Assembly: GCA_006538405.1 (NCBI GenBank)
Contig: BJKQ01000001.1
Span: 2,170,001-2,234,000 of the forward strand
Direction of reading: 5' to 3'
Length of the DNA stretch: 64,000 nucleotides
DNA from: Hansfordia pulvinata
Taxonomy: Eukaryota; Ascomycota; Sordariomycetes; Xylariales
Shown one piece after another: positions 41,104 through 51,500 of the stretch. Numbering within the stretch: position 1 is the first letter of the stretch; each line of letters opens with the position of its first letter. The position numbers and the translations under genes were made by a program. Below the pieces are notes generated by a model. The model had not been told where the DNA came from. It worked only from the letters and a program-made list of their open reading frames with translations, and did no database searches.

Positions 41104-41668
41104 GCTGTGTCTTTTCCGTGTGCATCGCTCTCGTCTCTCATTCATTTTTATGGTAATGCTGCTGCTCGCGCGGCGCGGCAAGGGGTGGCGTAAAGGGCGC
41201 CACGCGTCTGCTTGCCAAGGTGGCGCGCGCCGACGGGGGCGTCAATAAAAATACATGTAGTATTATCTAGGTAGGTAGATGGCTGTTGGGTGCAGAAGTG
41301 CAGAAATGCAAACCTCCTGCACCTCGTCACACCGGCTGCAACCTGTGAGCAGCTCCAGATGCGAACCGCACGTAGCGCGAGCTGCGAGCGGAGAGAGAGA
41401 AGAGGGGGGGGGGATGGGGATGGGGATGTGGATGGGGATGGAGGGGCTCCTTAGTCAAGGGCTTGGCTTGGGCCCCAGCCAATGACTGATGTGAGCGAAC
41501 GCCGCCGCTCGTCCCCTCCCCGCCAGAACTTTTGTGTACTCTTATATCCATGGACCTTGAAAAAAATAAATAAAAACATTCCCCAAAAAGAACACCCCCG
41601 AGGGAGGTGGATCCAAGCAGAAGCAGACGTCCGCTGGAAGATAGGCAAAGCAAGGCTGGCTAGAGCGA

Positions 41669-41700
41669 AGCAAAGCAAAGCAAAGCAAAGCAAAGCAAGG
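41669..41700 (+). repeat. (AAAGC)n pentanucleotide tandem repeat, about 6 units
   Basis: AAAGC/GCAAA units repeated head to tail downstream of the dioxygenase gene (minus). No coding context. Confidence 0.88.
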
Positions 41701-42225
41701 TATGACGGACGCTCGGGCAAATGATGATGCACACTGCCGGGCCCTTGCCTCTGAACCTTCAAGTCAGACCACCGACAAGTGGAGGGACGTGTGGCGACGC
41801 AGGCAGTCTTCCATCCGGACCCCTCCGCCTTCATCAATTAAGTAGTCATCTCAGGCTTGAACCGTGACCGGGGGTGGTAGATGGTGGATCGTAGTGATGG
41901 TGGCATTAATACTCGTATGTGGTGGTGTGCTCGCATGGCGGCGGTGGTGGTGGTGGCGGTGATGATGATGGTGTATCCATACCGACTCGCCTCAGTCCGC
42001 CCTAGGCTGAGTGGGCAGAGGAGATGGGTAAGGGAGGGCGGACGACGGAGAGGGGGGCAGCACCAGCAAGAGGAGGAGGAGGAGGAGAGGAGCGGCAGAG
42101 GGAAGAAAACACTCGATAGGCGGGCGGCGCGCGGCGGGCGGCCTTCCTTGCTGAGCCCCGAGTTAAGGAGTCCTGGCCCTGGTTCTGGCCTTGGCCCTGG
42201 CCCCGTCGAGGGTGGATGTCGTCCA

Positions 42226-44062
42226 TCAGTTGGTATACCGCCGCAGGGGGAACTCGTCGCCAGGCATGGGTTCCAGGTGCCATGATCTGCACATGTCCTT
42301 GTCGAAGGCGTCGTGCCAGTGCCGCCGTAGGTCGTCGGGGATCGCCCACCCCAGCCGCTCGTTCCGGAGTATCATTCGAACCAAATGCCGCCTGTCTCTG
42401 GGCGCTGCGCCGTCCGCAAACTCGTCCCGCCGGTGCAGCACCGCCAGGTTGTTGATGAAGTGCATGTCGCCCGCCTGCGTCTGGATGTCGACCTGCACCG
42501 CCCGTGCTATCGACTCGACCACGTCCAGCGCCTCGCGCTGCCGCTCGCTGAGCCCCGGCAAATGTTTCGGCCGCGGCTGCGTCGCGCTGCCAAGCAGAGG
42601 CGCCCGCCCGAAATTCAGAATCATCTTGGAGTCATGGTAAAACAAAAGTGGGCGGCAGTGGAATTTCGGCCTGCCCTCGACCATCCCGGGTGTGTTAGCA
42701 AAGCAACAAGTACAAAAAACAAAAAACAACAACAGAGCCGCCCGCCCGCCAATCCCGCCCCTCCCTCCCGTGTCTTGGGTCTCTCTTGCTGGACCGGCTG
42801 CCCGCTACTCGTACGTCGGCGGCGGGCAGATGCATGCATGGGGGGGTGCAACAAGGCCAGCCGCAGAAGGGGCCACTGCAGTTTGAACAAGGGGGAGGAG
42901 GCAATGAGGGGAGGGGGGAATGGCGGCGAGGCGAGGCGAGGCGAGGCGTGCAGGTGGCCAGGGGGCAGAATTTTCCCCCATTCCTACTAGGTACTTACAG
43001 CGCAACTGGCCAGTCAGCCCGGGCCAGTGTTCGGATAATGTCCGGTCGATGCCGGGCAAGGATATTGTAGATGGTATATACCGGGGCCAGGATGCAACGG
43101 CCCCGGATACGGCTGTGCTGCGCGTGAGCCAGCCAATGATGTCGCCGGCTTCTTCGTTGTGGAAGGACTGCGCATCGTTTTTTTTCTCTCGTTAGCAAGT
43201 AAGTGAGTAAAAGCCCAATGGGGAACGGGGAGGGGCAAAGGGGCGGGTTCCTGCTCCGGTTCCTGGCAGGCGGCGGATTCGGGCTTACAATGGCAGATCG
43301 TGAATGCCGGTGGTGATGGCTCTTCGTCTCTGTTGAGTTGTCGGCGACAATGTGCACTATCGATCGGATCGGGAGGTTAGTTGGCGCGCGTGCTGGCAGC
43401 CGCCCCTCCGGTAAGGACGGACAGGCGACCGGGGGTGGGGAGGGCAATGATGAAGATTTACTCGTACCCAGCATGTTCCCCTTGTGATCCTGGCTCCCTC
43501 GACGTTCCGCAATGTAGGCCTGGATGCCCAACCATACTGTCGTCAGGTCCTCGACCGAGTAGCCCAGCCGGTTGATGCCCCGGATCACGCACAGACCCTT
43601 GCCGCCATAGAGCTCCTCAGCCAGCGCGACGAGTTTAGGGCCCAGCGTCGGCAGGACAAAATTATCCCGGCTGACCGAGTCGCCATTGAGTTCCAGAGCT
43701 GGCCGTCTTGTTAGCGCCGCTGAGCACGAACCTGAATCGGCGGAGTATTTTTCCCCCCTTCCCTCTCGCTCTGTGTCCCTCCCTCCCCCTCCTCTCTCTT
43801 CTTTGGGTGACAACGTACATTTGAAGGCAACGAGCCCCGCCTGCAGCTCCTGGAGATCCGAGTCTGTCAGGGGGTAGATGTTGTGGCACAGATGACCGGG
43901 GTCTGCAGCGTCCCATGCGAATCCCTGGTTTAGGCGGCGGGGGAAGCCGGCAGGGAGTTCGGGCAGCCCGTCCAGGCCTTCCACGAAACTGTAAGCGGCG
44001 CTCGACGCGAATAAATCGCTCGCGTTGTCGGCGAGGATCGGCCCATCTGTCCTGGCGTCCAT
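42226..44062 (-). CDS. TauD/TfdA-like Fe(II)/2-oxoglutarate dioxygenase
   Basis: This is a member of the fungal TauD/TfdA (clavaminate synthase-like) fold; the substrate is unknown. Five exons on the minus strand: 44062-43819, 43698-43468, 43356-43289, 43167-42999 and 42670-42226. Introns are 120, 111, 121 and 328 nt, with donors GTACGT, GTACGA, GTAAGC and GTAAGT. Restoring one base in the C4 run 43101-43104 (exon 4; AVSG-GRCILAP) gives 1158 nt, 385 aa. Landmarks: LCHNIYPLTD near the N-terminus, GLCVIRGIN, FHNEEAGDII (candidate metal ligands His184 and Glu186), PLLFYHD, GDMHFINNLAVLHRR (candidate His317) and RHLVRMILRNERLGWAIP, whose Arg could bind 2-oxoglutarate. Ligand assignment is from family pattern. 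The fourth intron is unusually long. Two introns contain the TACTCGTA motif. It stands alone, so there is no pathway context. Confidence 0.88.
43101..43104 (-). other. Apparent one-base deletion in dioxygenase exon 4 (homopolymer)
   Basis: The exon begins in frame as SFHNEEAGDIIGWLTRSTAV, while the conserved continuation GGRCILAPVYTIYNIL lies in the next frame. A fifth G in the minus-strand GGGG run joins them, and the total coding length becomes a multiple of three. Confidence 0.85.
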
Positions 44063-45742
44063 GTCTGTCTGGGCTGTCGTGATACCGTCAGCCTCGTATG
44101 TTGCGCGAGCTGCTCAGGCGTGCGAGCGTGGGTACGTGCGTGCGCCACTGTGACGCAGATGTACGTGAGTGAACCTTCGGGGACCTACATATGAAGAACG
44201 GTGAGCGCCTCCGAGCCGAAGGCAATGCTGAAATATCGGCCCAGGTCGAGTCGCACAATAATTTATGGTGCGTGGCGGTGGCGGTGGTGGTGGTGTTGTT
44301 GGTGGTGATGGTGGTGGGGAGGGCCCAAGGCGCGGAAGGGTGAAAAGGGGGGGGGGGATGCACCCGTGATGACGAGGTATAGGGAGAAACGGCGCGACGA
44401 CCAAGTCGTAGTCGTAGTCGTAGTCGTAGCTCAATGGATGATGAGAAGCCCTGTGTCAAGGGGAAAGGGTGGTGATGGGCAACGAAGAGCCACGGGCCGG
44501 GAAAACGAGGCGTCTCTGGAGAGCTGTGCAGAGCAGACCTTGCGCGAAGGAGCTACACTGCGGTGCATGCGTTCTGCCATACATATATATCTGAGTCCTC
44601 TGTGTGTGTCGATGGCTTGTCCGTCAACCTCACTCGTGGCAGATTGCAGTCCCTGACCAGGGCTTGGATGTGGCTTTCCGGTCGCAAGCTGAGGGCGGAT
44701 AAAGCAAACATGTATGGCAGCCGGCGGCGACACGCGGAAACCTGGTTGTTTTGCAGCGTTCCTGGCCTGCCCTGACGCCGCTCATCGATGATGTGTGTGA
44801 ACAAACGACCAGCCGGCGGCGGCGGCGGCGGCGCGTGTGTGCGTGTGCTTGTGCGTGTGTCGTGTGTGTCGTGTGGAGCTTAACAGGACTCTGGCAAGCG
44901 CTCCGCCAGCCAGCCAGAGCAAGCACAGCAGCAAGCAGAGCAGCAGGCAGAGGAACCCACCGACGCGAGAGGCCGTCCGTATGTAACGGCAATCAGATCC
45001 TGATCCAAGACCCGTCACTTTTTTTTTTCGTCGTTGTTCCGACGGGGATCTGGGTCAAGCACACCGACCGACCCGAGTTCCAGCCCAAACAGCGGGAGTG
45101 TACAAAGTAGGATAAGTAATAAGTAAGTGGTACGAGGGGAGTGAGCACTTGGGAGAAATCGTGGCGGGAGATTCAATGACAGCGGAATGTGGCCCGGCCG
45201 TCCCAGCTTGGACGACGCTAGGCATCCCTGGAAGGGTGCTTGCTTGCTTGCTGTCTGGCTCTCTTGCTGTCTCTCTGTCTGTCTGTCTGTCTCGGCGGAC
45301 AGCCTGGCGTGGGAGCTAAGAAGGGGTTCTGCGGAGGAGGAAAGATCTGATCTGAGAACATAGACCGACCCACCGGGTCTACGGACGGATAGGCGAGCCG
45401 CATCAGACGCCGACGGCGAATGCCTGTCTATCTCTGTTTCTGTTTGTATCGCGTTTTACCATGAGACCAGGGGCGGGGACGCTTCTCTGTACTTACCATA
45501 ACCCGGACCAAAGCACACCAACAAACCAGAGCTTCCAGCACAGCCTCGGTGCTGGTACTCGTATGCAGTCTGGTTTATCAGGGGAGGGGGACCCACCCTC
45601 ATGGTCTGCCCCGTCATCAACAGGCAGGGCATCACCAGCAAGCGCATTGTCATGAGTAGCACGTCAGCCGCAAACACCCAAACACCAGCGCAGAGGGGGG
45701 AAGGAGCGTGTGCGTGTACGTATGCGTACGTATGTGTGTCTA

Positions 45743-45777
<35 letters not shown>

Positions 45778-47725
45778 GTGTTTGTGGCCAAGGCTCTGGG
45801 TGCCCGCGTCGTCGTGGATTGTCGTCGTCGGCCTCGTCGTCGCCAAGTACATACTCGTCTCTAGTACTAGTACGAGTACTAGTAGGTGTCGTGGTACGGA
45901 GTACTCATAGTTAGTTAGTCGCGGTAGTCCCGTGGTAGTAAGATCGCCAGACGCCACTTACAGTGCTCTCTGTACCTGTACGCACGCACATCCATACATG
46001 CACACACCAGCGTACTCGTACGGGTATCTCACCGGCTGTGCGCACCTGCTCCACGGGTGAGCCCTTGACCAGTCTAGCCATCGGACGTCCAATGGGGACC
46101 ACGTACTCGTCGAAGGCGATGCCGCGTGTGTGGGAAGGGCCTAGTGGGGGAAGCTATCGTACTGTGTACGGAGCTTTCGTGCGTGCACGAGGGATGCCCC
46201 CAAGCCGCTAGTTCTTAGGCGCTGATCTCCGAGTGCCTTGCATCGACGCTTGAACTGAACTCCCCAGGCCTTTCCATCTCTCGTCTCCGTCGTTCCCGCC
46301 ATCTTCCTTCTCCTCTTCTGGCCTGTCACCGTGTCGCGTCACCGTGCCACGTCCCATTCGATCGAGTCAGTAGATGTCAAGTCCGCAGTTCGTGCCTACG
46401 GTGGCATGCTCTGAAATGGTACTCACAACGTACGACAACTGCCGCCCGCCGCCGTCCCTGTGTCGGAACCCGCCCGCGGCTGTGGGCGTACGAGTAAATG
46501 GCCTGGGCCAAGGGGCCAGCCAGCCAGCCCGCCCCCTCCGGGACCGTGGCACAGGGCCTCTCGGTGAGTTGGAGATCTATCGACATTGGCGCCGCGCCCG
46601 CCGCCGGGACCGCTTATATCCTCGCCACATGACAGGTCGACCCCGGGGCCCCTGCACTGTACACCTCGGGATGCTGTCGCTGGCGCCACACCTTGGTTAT
46701 TAGTCAACAACGAGTACCCGGCGCGCGGAACCGGGGCGGCGTATCGTACTGACCTCTTGTTCTTGCTCGACAGGGGCATACTTGTACCGTAGCATGCCGG
46801 CCCCCGCGCCGGATAATAAAGCAAGCACGCGCCTCGGCACGGCCGGGAAATTTGTGTCCTTCTTCCTTTCTTCTTCTTCGGCTTCTTCTTGTTCTCCTTC
46901 TGCCTCCTTTCTGCCTGCTTCCATGCTGCCTTCCTCGCACGGCAGCTGACGAGTCCAGACGTGGAACCCACATACGCCGGCGTCAGGGGATCGCATCAAC
47001 TTCGCCTTCCATCCCTCTGATTCGCAAAGCCCCTCGGTATGATTACTCACATCCAACTCAACCCTTGATGCCGGCTCCTCCTAGACCCGATCCGTGAGTA
47101 GTGGATGATTTCGGACGGCGCAAGACCCAAAAGTGCGGAACCCAGAATGAACAATAACCTGTACTAATGTGTGAATCGGTAGCGCCTGGCCCCATGCATT
47201 TGTCTAGTGGTATCCCGGTATCATGTTCTAAAAAGGCCTCCGGCCTCCCCTCCTCCATTTCCGAAAACTCCCAAACGGTGACGCCATACCCAACTGATAA
47301 ATCCTCACCCACACCAAGGTGTGGGCAGCAAAACAAATACCGGATCGAGACCAGAAATCCAAAAACTTGCTGAAGGGGTCTCAAGCCCCAGCATGACGAA
47401 AAGCACTTTCGCCAGTCAACGCCGCCCAAAGCCGACTTCCTCCTTGGTGTTCGTACATGCATGGCGCGCACTCTAGTCGCGCTAGTGTTGTGCTTCTTCA
47501 TGGCATGGGGACTCCACCTCTCGCATCAGTTGGCGGCCCAGTGTTTCCTTTTTAGCTCGTTGGCGGGTGGTGTGAGCCGCCCATCCGCTGTCGTATTTTC
47601 GTCTGATCCTCGTCCAGGCCATGCAGGCAGTCCCGGGTCTCAGGAATTCTGCAACAATGCTGGTTGGTTGGAAGTCCTTGACCGGTGCGGCGCCGGGTGG
47701 CGTGGTGCAACAGGTGGGTGCGCCA
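44063..47725. other. Spacer with no supportable gene
   Basis: About 3.7 kb between the dioxygenase start and the regulator stop. The first part is the probable dioxygenase promoter. It holds a TAGTCG/GTAGTC hexamer run (44406-44429), a GGCGGC run near 44815-44832, TGTC units near 45270-45291, a GT repeat (about 45729-45780) and TACTCGTA-type motifs near 45556, 45868, 46013 and 46491. No gene was recognised. Confidence 0.45.
45729..45782 (+). repeat. (GT)n microsatellite, interrupted
   Basis: A GT dinucleotide tract with a few A/C interruptions. Non-coding context. Confidence 0.85.
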
Positions 47726-50494
47726 TCAAATGGTCTGCTGCGGCATCCAGTTCTCCTCATAAAGTTGGCTTATAAAGTAGAAGTCGTTCTCATAATCGTG
47801 GCTCTCCCTCATCTTCCTCCAGCTCTCGCCTGCACCACACGGATCAGCGCTTTTTCATTTGCATTAGATTAACGCACCAGCGCACCAGAGGATCGGACTC
47901 CGCGCTCTGGAGGCCAATGCGCTAACGGGACTTGTCACTTACGTATCGTTTCAACCCTCTTTCTGGTGCTCTGCACGAACTTCATTTTGTCGTCGTCCAG
48001 CTCGGCTAGCGTCTTCAAGTCCTGGTCTTTGCACTCCGCGGAGAAAGGATATATGCCTACTCATCGGTCAGCTCGCGTTATTGGAAGCAATGTGAATCAT
48101 TACAGAACTGACCTTTATTGCAGTAGTGGAAGTATGCAAGGAGGATATTGGCGCCTGCATCGATGAAGTCAGTGGATGTCGCCAAAGTGACTCCGCGTCG
48201 GCCGTGGTGAGGTCAGGTTGTGGTGGTCACACCCACTGCTACGTACCCATTTGGTATTCTCGGACCATGTCCTCTCTCGCAAATTGGCGCTGTAAAACGA
48301 ACGTCAGCACACGTTGTGAAACCCTTTGCTGGATACTAGGCCGTCGCGCCTGCCGGCCAGGCCGCAGGTGTGGGCGGAAGGGGAACGTACCTTGATGCCA
48401 TGCTTGCGCGCATAGCCAGCGTCATGCTGGCACAACAGGGAGACGTTGTGTAGAAGAATGAAAGTGACCAAGTAGGTCGTGAACCATGTGCGATGCTTGT
48501 TGGCCTGTGTCATGGCCTGCAAGTCGTCCAGCATCTCATGGCGTAGTGTTGTTTGGATCTGTTGGGTCAGCACAAGTTCGATTTGTGCGCCCATGACTGG
48601 CGGCAAAGGGATGCATCCTCGCAATGGACTCGTCTCGTCGAGGATGTCACGAGGCATGCCCAGTGTCTCGTCGCCGACAATGATAGTGGACTTGGTCGTC
48701 ACTCGGATGGCCATCCACAATCTCAGTGCCTTGGTCAAGAGTTCCTTCTCCTTGGGCGGCGTGCTTGGGTCCTTCATGACCTTTAGGGCCTGGAAATATG
48801 TACCAAGGAGCATGCGTTCCTTGTGCGAGAGGAGGTTGGTGCAGGTCTCCTGGATGCCGTTCTGAATGTGCTCAGTATAGGCATTCCGTACCTCCTCCAG
48901 GTTGACAATCGCGTACGGGGGGATCCAGACTTTTCGCTTGGCCCCATCATGCATCCAAGTTCGCTCGAGCGAGTCACCCTCTTGCGGGATGAAGCGGCGC
49001 ACCCGTAGGTCGACAGGCACCTTCACATGGCCTTCTGAAACCTTCACGGTCTTGATCTCGGTCGACTGCCACTGGGAAATGTCGTCCGCGATGCCTTCGG
49101 TCCATCTGTTTGTCCACTCGTACCCTTTCACCTGCCCCGGTTTGAAGAGCCTCACGTCCGTGAGTTTGTATCTCAAACACGGCAACCGCCAGATCTTGAC
49201 GCTCGAGACCTTCTGGCATGTTAAGCAAGACCCATGCTCGTCATTACAATTGATCTCGCACTGTCAAAGTCTGTGTCAGCAACCAGTGGTAGCAAAATGG
49301 ACTACTTTTCGCCAATGCTTACCCGAATTCTCTGCATTCTGCAACGGATGCAGGATCCGAGCTTCCTTGTTTGTGCCGTTCTCTCGCGGTCTTCTGACGA
49401 TTTGAAGGGGCCCCTCTTAGTCGGCTGTGGCCGCTCGTTAGACATGACAACCTCGAGAGTGTTGCGCGGCACCAAAGCATCGCTGGTGTTTGACGATTGC
49501 GAAGCCATGTCCTGACCGTTGAAAGACCGAGAGGCATCACGCGACATGTCCGCAGGGGGGGCTGGTAGTGAGCGGGGGTCATCACGTGACTAGGCGACTG
49601 CACATGGTGAGGCTGGCTTGGATACCTCTGCGCAGCCGCATACTCCGGATAAACCATACCCTCGGCTCTCGTCGATGGCTGCAGTGTCATGGGCCGATGG
49701 GGCTGGAGGGCCGGGTATGAAGCCATGCCTGGGGACGCCATCGAGGGGTCATCGGAGGCGAAGAAGTTTTGCTGCCTCTGCGGTGTCTGGGTAGGGGCAG
49801 GCGACTGAGCCACGCTCTTCTCATCCGCCAGCAGGGGCTGCGATGGCGAATAGCTAAAAGAGTGCGTCGTCGGCACGTTCATGTATGCTACAACGGGTCA
49901 GCAACATATCAGTCAAGCCCATATAAAGAAGAGCCTACCTGGAGGATCTGTCGTCGTGCACGGCGAGCAGAAGCTAGTAAAACAGTTGGCCAGCCGGGAC
50001 CCATCCACGTTGAAGGAGAACGCGGTGGACGGTGGGCTCTCGCGAGCATATTCCTCGGAAGCACGAGCACTCGCCGACCTGGGCATCGCCTTTTCGTGCG
50101 ACGGCAGGGCCGACATGTCTGTACAGAGCCGAGGCCTCTTTTGAGAGTTGTGATGAGGTGACGAAGGGGGGTTAGGGTATAGACGGGATGAATGGTTGAG
50201 CTCCAGCAAGAGGGCAAGGGGGCACTGGAGGATGGAAGCGGCCTGGTGCAAAGCCTGGCATTCAGAGGGACTGAAGAGGTCGGGCCGATAGCTTGGTGCA
50301 ACCGTGGGTGTTTGGATAGGATGAGGATGTGAGGACGAGGCCAACGACGACGACGTTATTGTGTTGGGAGGGACTATAGAAGAAGATGAGGTCTGGGCGA
50401 GGTGTATCGCGGAGACGTCTTCGTGACCAGCAAAGGGTCGACGCTTCTTTAGATTAGGGTTATCCTGAGGATATTTGTTAATGGAAGAACACAT
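47726..50494 (-). CDS. Zn(II)2Cys6 fungal transcription factor, zinc cluster in mid-protein
   Basis: This is a nuclear DNA-binding regulator of the fungal zinc-cluster class; its target genes are unknown. Seven exons on the minus strand: 50494-49939, 49887-49323, 49260-48391, 48289-48247, 48154-48113, 48056-47943 and 47829-47726. Introns are 51, 62, 101, 92, 56 and 113 nt, all GT..AG and phase-compatible. One base missing from the G7 run 49555-49561 (exon 2) is needed; with it the coding length is 2295 nt, 764 aa. The first 360 residues are Ser/Pro/Gln-rich. The zinc cluster begins at Cys365 (SCIRCRMQRIR, then CEINCNDEHGSCLTC and a later Cys in WRLPCLRY), and an intron falls exactly before its third cysteine. 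A regulatory domain follows (DETSPLRGCIPLPPVMGAQI, THYLVTF-type helices), and the C-terminus ends DYENDFYFISQLYEENW-MPQQTI. This C-terminal pattern fits a conserved ascomycete family. Confidence 0.9.
49555..49561 (-). other. Apparent one-base deletion in regulator exon 2 (homopolymer)
   Basis: The Gln/Pro-rich reading (MTPAHYQPP) and the zinc-cluster reading (ADMSRDASRSFNGQDM) are one base out of register at a minus-strand C7 run. A C8 run makes the exon set a multiple of three. Confidence 0.85.
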
Positions 50495-51500
50495 GGAAGA
50501 ATGAATGGAAGGTTGAGGTGGAAGACGAGGTAGGTGATATATACAGATGGGTCAAGTAGGCAAGGCCGACAGCTTGACCAGATGGTATCAAGCAGGGGCC
50601 GGTGGTATTAGGGGGGGTCTTACCATGGCGTATGATCGAGCGGGCTGCTATGTATAATGTATAATTATTAAGGAACCCGGTAAGGGTCCTGGTTCGGGGC
50701 CCTTTCGTGGTAAGCTGTATACCAGAAAGGGACAAGAGCCAAGACAGGAGTAGAGAGTGTGAGCCGCCTGGGCCGGTGGGGGTGGGTAGAGAGAGAGAAG
50801 AGGCGTGGCGTTGGTGGTGGCGGCAGATGCTGTGCGTGCCCTCCTCTCCAATGGTCAAACACGGGTCGGTGAGGAGGACCCTGGGGCGGCCATTAGGGGA
50901 GAGAAGAGTGAAGGGAGAGAGGGGGGGGCGTGTGCAGTGACGGGCAGACGGCCGGGCGACAGACCGAGCGAGCGAGCAGAGGTGACGAACGGGCGCAAGC
51001 TCTGTCTGGCGACTTGTCACGGGCTGGGCAGGGCAGGGCTTGACGTGGTCCGTCCGGCCGCCGGGACAAAAGCTTGGGCGCCGAGCGGGTGGGCTTGGAC
51101 GCAGGCTGGCGGATGGCAGGTGGGCGCGCGCACGTTGCCGTTGCGTGAGTACGAGCAGCAGGGCGGGTGCGACGCGGCTGTGCACGAGGAATGGCGGGCT
51201 GGGTAGGGGTTCGGGATGAATAAGGGGATATCTCAGACAGAAGCAACGCAAGACGCTGGGACGAGCGCCAAAGGGGAATGGCGCGGATTGGGAGGGCCAG
51301 GGTAAAAGCGGGAAGGCAGTAGGGAAGATCGCGGGCAGCGCTGGGCAGCGCGGGCGTCGCGGGAGGCGGCGAGGACGAGTTTGATTGATTGGAGAGGGTT
51401 GGCGAGCGAGCGAGCGAGCAGAGAGTCCAAGGCCGGCCGTCGGGTTGGCACGAGAGATGAGGATTCGGTGAGAAGTCGCGCACGCCTGGCGGGAGGCCGT
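50495..51500 (-). promoter_or_regulatory. Pyrimidine-rich promoter region of the zinc-cluster gene
   Basis: On the minus strand the sequence is rich in CCCTCTC and CTCGCTCG words (GCGAGCGAGCGAGC on the plus strand near 51410). Open frames through it are compositional. Confidence 0.35.
50534..50543 (-). promoter_or_regulatory. Candidate TATA box of the zinc-cluster gene
   Basis: GTATATATCA on the minus strand lies about 40-50 bases upstream of the ATG at 50494. If it is used, the leader is very short and the chosen start is supported. Confidence 0.4.

Larger units (their letters stand above)
29834..42225. other. 12-kb gene-poor region rich in simple repeats
   Basis: I could not support any gene here. 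It carries at least six simple-sequence repeats (listed separately), G runs at 29886-29897, 30630-30641 and 37638-37651, and about 17 copies of TACTCGTA/TACGAGTA (for example near 31236, 31477, 32355, 35402, 35461, 35658, 36078, 36947, 37602, 37985, 38047, 38250, 38479, 39752, 40611, 41911). Several TAGGTACC clusters lie at 38525-39840. Open frames exist on both strands but are short or cross these repeats. No transposase, reverse transcriptase or terminal repeats were seen. Confidence 0.5.

Noticed and set aside
29834..42225. Transposable element in the gene-poor region
   Set aside because: No reverse transcriptase, integrase or transposase frame, no long terminal or inverted repeats seen; the A31 tract has no visible target-site duplication. 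No strong AT-rich decay typical of repeat-induced mutation either.
47860..47940. tRNA-like sequence (A-box TTAGCGCATTGG with a GCGC D-stem) on the minus strand
   Set aside because: It lies within the last intron of the zinc-cluster gene. I find no matching B-box (GGTTCGANTCC), no T-arm and no complementary 3' acceptor stem. At most a decayed fragment.
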